A stretch of 8,521 nucleotides of DNA from Candidatus Gastranaerophilales bacterium (lineage in GTDB: Bacteria; Cyanobacteriota; Vampirovibrionia; Gastranaerophilales; Gastranaerophilaceae). Both the position numbers and the translations under genes were made by a program. The notes beneath the pieces were generated by a model. That model saw nothing but the letters and a program-made list of their open reading frames with translations, was not told where the DNA came from and did not search any database. The stretch is taken from the NCBI GenBank assembly GCA_947630355.1, contig CANRHJ010000081.1, positions 1-8,521 on the forward strand, written 5' to 3'. Positions 5,954 through 8,521 of this stretch are shown here, piece after piece; the stretch's first letter is position 1, and each line of letters begins with the position of its first letter.

Positions 5954-7735
5954 TTATAAAGTTAAATCTTGAGATTTATCGGCAATTTTATTTGAAGCTT
6001 TGCGGATAAATTCATCAATACTCATAACACCGGCTTCACCTATTCCTCGTATACGGACGGAAACTTGTTTATTTTCAATTTCTTTATCGCCCATTACAAG
6101 GACATAAGGTATTTTTTCGTCTTGGAGTGCTTCTCTTATTTTATATCCCATACTTTCGGAGCGATCATCCAATTTAACTCTAATTCCCGCATTAAATAGC
6201 CTGTCATAAATTTCTTTAGCGTAGTCATTATGGCGTTCTGAGATAGGAACCACACAAACTTGCTTTGGAGCCAGCCACATCGGGAATGCACCGGCATAAT
6301 GTTCTATTAATATTCCGTGAAAACGTTCCATAGAACCGAATATAACTCTGTGAAGCATTACGGGAGTTTTTAATTGACCGTCTTTATCCTGATATTTTAT
6401 ATCAAATCGTTCGGGAAGATTGAAATCCAGCTGGATTGTTGCACACTGCCAAGTTCTGCCTATGGCATCTTTTACTTTGAAGTCAATTTTAGGCCCGTAA
6501 AATGCACCGTCACCTTCATTAATATCATACTTCATACCGCGTTTATCCATAGCTTCTTTCAATCCTGCCTCTGCAAGCTCCCAATTTTTAAGGTCACCGA
6601 CATAGCTTTCGGGACGTGTTGAAAGTTCAACTTCGAATTCCATATTAAATATTTTCATTGTATCCGCAACAAAATCAATAATATTATTAATTTCATCCAC
6701 TAATTGTTCGGGAGTACAGAAAATATGCGCATCATCCTGCGTAAAACCTTGAACTCTTGTTAAGCCTGACAAAGCTCCCGACTTTTCTTTTCTGTATACA
6801 GTTCCCAATTCTGCCATCCTTAGCGGCAAAGAACGGTATGAATACCTGTTTGCCTGATATATTAATATATGGAAAGGACAATTCATCGGCTTTACTATAT
6901 ATTGTTCTTCATCTTCACTTTCTTTGCGAATGAAAAACATATTTTCTTTGTAATGGTCTATATGCCCTGACAATTCCCACAGTTTGGATTTAGCTATCTG
7001 AGGTGTATGAACTATAACGTAACCTCTTTTTCTGTGTTCTTCTCTCCAATAATTTTCTATTTCTTCACGAACAACCGCTAAATTAGGGTGCCATAAAACA
7101 AGTCCGCCGCCTATTTCTTCACGGACACTGAATAAATCAAGCGCACTGCCGAGTTTCCTGTGATCGCGTTTTTGTGCTTCTTCCAAGAAGTTTAAGTATT
7201 TTTCCAAATCTTCTTTATTCCAAAATGCAGTGGCATATATTCTTTGCAGCATTTTATTTTTTTCATCTCCGCGCCAGTATGCACCAGCCGTTTTTAACAG
7301 TTTAATCGCATTACCTTTTATATAACTCGTATTTGGTACATGCGGACCTGAACATAAATCATTAAACACTACATTCCCGTTTTTATCTTTTGTCAAATAT
7401 AATGTGGGGTTATCATTCTTATGTTCTTCCAATAATTCAGCTTTATATATTTCTCCCTGCTGTTTAAATTCCGATATTTGCTTTTCAACATCAGGAATTT
7501 CATATCTTTCAAATGTGAGATTTTCCTTCAATATATTTTTCATTTCCGATTCTATTTTAGCTAAATCTTCTTCGGTAAATGTATGATTATCCAAATCGAA
7601 ATCATAATAAAAACCGTTATCAATCGCCGGACCTATAGCCAATTTTGCACCAGGAAATAACTTTTGTACGGCCTGAGCCATTATGTGCGATGCCGAGTGT
7701 CTTAATATATGCAAAGTTTCATTATTCTTTTCCAT
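5954..7735 (-). CDS. thrS: Threonyl-tRNA synthetase lacking the TGS domain
   Basis: This class II synthetase charges tRNA-Thr with threonine in the cytoplasm and clears mischarged seryl-tRNA. The protein begins directly with the editing domain: H13 and H17 (HSASH), then C128 and H132 (CSGPH), all four editing-site residues. The catalytic core follows, with zinc ligands C286 (MNCP), H337 (DDAHIF) and H462 (MLHRV); motif 2 around RMAELGTVYRKE (306-317) and LTRVQGFTQDDAH (325-337); YGPKIDF at 413-419; and motif 3 ERFHGILIEHYAGAFP at 470-485. The anticodon-binding domain occupies about 490-593. At 593 residues it lacks the roughly 60-residue N-terminal TGS domain of the E. coli enzyme. The ATG with AAAGGGGA close upstream makes this start firm. 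It lies 40 bases downstream of the DUF4127 gene, with no T-box leader, so it is probably co-transcribed with that gene. Confidence 0.97.
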   Translation of the reverse strand: MEKNNETLHILRHSASHIMAQAVQKLFPGAKLAIGPAIDNGFYYDFDLDNHTFTEEDLAKIESEMKNILKENLTFERYEIPDVEKQISEFKQQGEIYKAELLEEHKNDNPTLYLTKDKNGNVVFNDLCSGPHVPNTSYIKGNAIKLLKTAGAYWRGDEKNKMLQRIYATAFWNKEDLEKYLNFLEEAQKRDHRKLGSALDLFSVREEIGGGLVLWHPNLAVVREEIENYWREEHRKRGYVIVHTPQIAKSKLWELSGHIDHYKENMFFIRKESEDEEQYIVKPMNCPFHILIYQANRYSYRSLPLRMAELGTVYRKEKSGALSGLTRVQGFTQDDAHIFCTPEQLVDEINNIIDFVADTMKIFNMEFEVELSTRPESYVGDLKNWELAEAGLKEAMDKRGMKYDINEGDGAFYGPKIDFKVKDAIGRTWQCATIQLDFNLPERFDIKYQDKDGQLKTPVMLHRVIFGSMERFHGILIEHYAGAFPMWLAPKQVCVVPISERHNDYAKEIYDRLFNAGIRVKLDDRSESMGYKIREALQDEKIPYVLVMGDKEIENKQVSVRIRGIGEAGVMSIDEFIRKASNKIADKSQDLTL

Positions 7736-7775
7736 AAAATTCCCCTTTTAGCAGTTCTGTGTTATATCATTTATA

Positions 7776-8521
7776 TCACTCATAAAATAATATATCAACA
7801 AAAGGCAGTTTTGTATAAGTATATTTTATTTTTATTCCGATTTCAAAAAATCTGTTCCAAGGAAACAAATATTCTATATTAATAAACTTAAACTTGAATT
7901 TTTTAATAAGAATGTCTTCAAAATTTTTCATTTCGGTATTTATCATATTATTATTAAGATTAGCTTTATCATTCCTTATTTTAGCTCTTACATTTGCCTG
8001 ATAAGCCCAATCATCCAGAAATCTTATAAATTGGAGCAAATGAAAGCCTTTAGTATTAGGACGTTTTGCGCCAAAATATATCATGGCTGCAGATATTGCG
8101 CTTCCCAATGTGTTTCCTGTTGTATTCCAAGCACTATAGCCGTAAAATTCCTTATAATTTTTGATATTAAGCAATTTTTCCATAAAATTATTATCGCTTC
8201 CGTTTGCATTTACTATGTCCGCAATAAAATACGGCTTATCTGGAATTTTTATTTCACCTTCAAACAGTTCCGTATCAACATTCATGACCAGTTCACCCTG
8301 CTCAGTTTTAAAATTATTTACGTATAAAATCAAATCGCAATTTTCAATATCCGATAAAATTCCGCCAGAGAGTTCTATTTGCGAATTAACACTTTCTTCC
8401 ACGCTTATATCTTCATATTTGGATATTTTTTTTATGCTTTCGGGATTAGTATAAACAGGCGCTATTCTTATATATTTCTTCTTGTTTATCGCTTTGGATA
8501 ATAATGTTATGGGTATTTCAT
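7776..8521 (-). CDS. DUF4127 family protein, C-terminal part, cut by window end
   Basis: The reading frame is open through the right edge, so about 248 C-terminal residues are visible and the start lies outside. The GTG at 8402 is an internal valine, because upstream codons (KKKYIRIAPVYTNPESI and so on) continue in frame and read like this family. Recognisable DUF4127 features are 'SVNSQIELSGGILSD...CDLILYVNNF'; 'YFIADIVNANGSDNNFMEKLL'; the hallmark YGYSAWNTTGNTLGSAISAA, matching the family's GYAGWNTAGNTLGTA; and RFLDDWAYQANVR, matching its 'R(F)xEDWxYQ' motif. DUF4127 members are bacterial proteins of about 500 residues with no function I know of. It sits 40 bases ahead of thrS on the same strand, suggesting one transcript. 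Identification by remembered motifs is good; the biochemical role cannot be stated. Confidence 0.82.
   Translation of the reverse strand, partial: EIPITLLSKAINKKKYIRIAPVYTNPESIKKISKYEDISVEESVNSQIELSGGILSDIENCDLILYVNNFKTEQGELVMNVDTELFEGEIKIPDKPYFIADIVNANGSDNNFMEKLLNIKNYKEFYGYSAWNTTGNTLGSAISAAMIYFGAKRPNTKGFHLLQFIRFLDDWAYQANVRAKIRNDKANLNNNMINTEMKNFEDILIKKFKFKFINIEYLFPWNRFFEIGIKIKYTYTKLPFVDILFYE

Noticed and set aside
6374..7586. Plus-strand open frames opposite thrS
   Set aside because: They are antisense to conserved synthetase motifs and have no family resemblance or start signals.
7736..7775. T-box or other leader controlling thrS
   Set aside because: The gap to the preceding gene is only 40 bases and has no hairpin or T-box-like sequence.
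8031..8454. Plus-strand frames opposite the DUF4127 gene, and GTG 8402 as that gene's start
   Set aside because: The forward frames are shadows. The minus frame continues upstream of 8402 to the window edge with family-like sequence, so 8402 is internal.

Overview
The window is AT-rich (roughly two thirds A+T by eye) bacterial DNA with tightly packed short operons. It looks like an uncultured, gut-type non-photosynthetic relative of cyanobacteria (Vampirovibrionia/Melainabacteria, order Gastranaerophilales). This rests on three things: the base composition, a threonyl-tRNA synthetase without the N-terminal TGS domain (a form I recall from cyanobacteria), and a kinase-like protein with an N-terminal 'SFKAQ' motif of a kind I recall from that group. 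The placement is an inference and was not tested by any search.

Layout. Positions 2-292 (+) are the C-terminal end of ATP-dependent phosphoenolpyruvate carboxykinase, closed by a strong intrinsic terminator. A good sigma70-type promoter then leads to a solitary radical SAM protein (452-1459, +) with an unusual N-terminal cysteine cluster. Running the opposite way (3546 down to 1504) is a coupled three-gene operon: a uridine-kinase-like P-loop kinase, nadD and the HD-domain phosphohydrolase yqeK. The first two genes overlap by 1 base and the last two by 17. This is an NAD-synthesis locus, and the kinase may feed it.

A 307-base intergenic stretch (3547-3853) carries a possible small minus-strand ORF and a forward promoter for an 88-residue Sm/SH3-like small protein (3854-4120, +). 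That gene overlaps tail to tail, by 4 bases, with a protein-kinase-fold gene (4117-5115, -). A G+C-rich patch with an inverted repeat lies in the 5' leader of the kinase gene.

The right end is a minus-strand cluster: a DUF4127 protein (cut by the window edge), thrS, and an exported protein with two SH3-like domains. The last gene has its own promoter, placed so that the ATG falls at the expected transcription start, which suggests a leaderless mRNA. No tRNA, rRNA, CRISPR array, insertion sequence or phage module was seen. The most interesting items are the kinase-nadD-yqeK coupling, the radical SAM cysteine cluster, the kinase-like protein with its N-terminal tag, and the unexplained small ORF and G+C patch.
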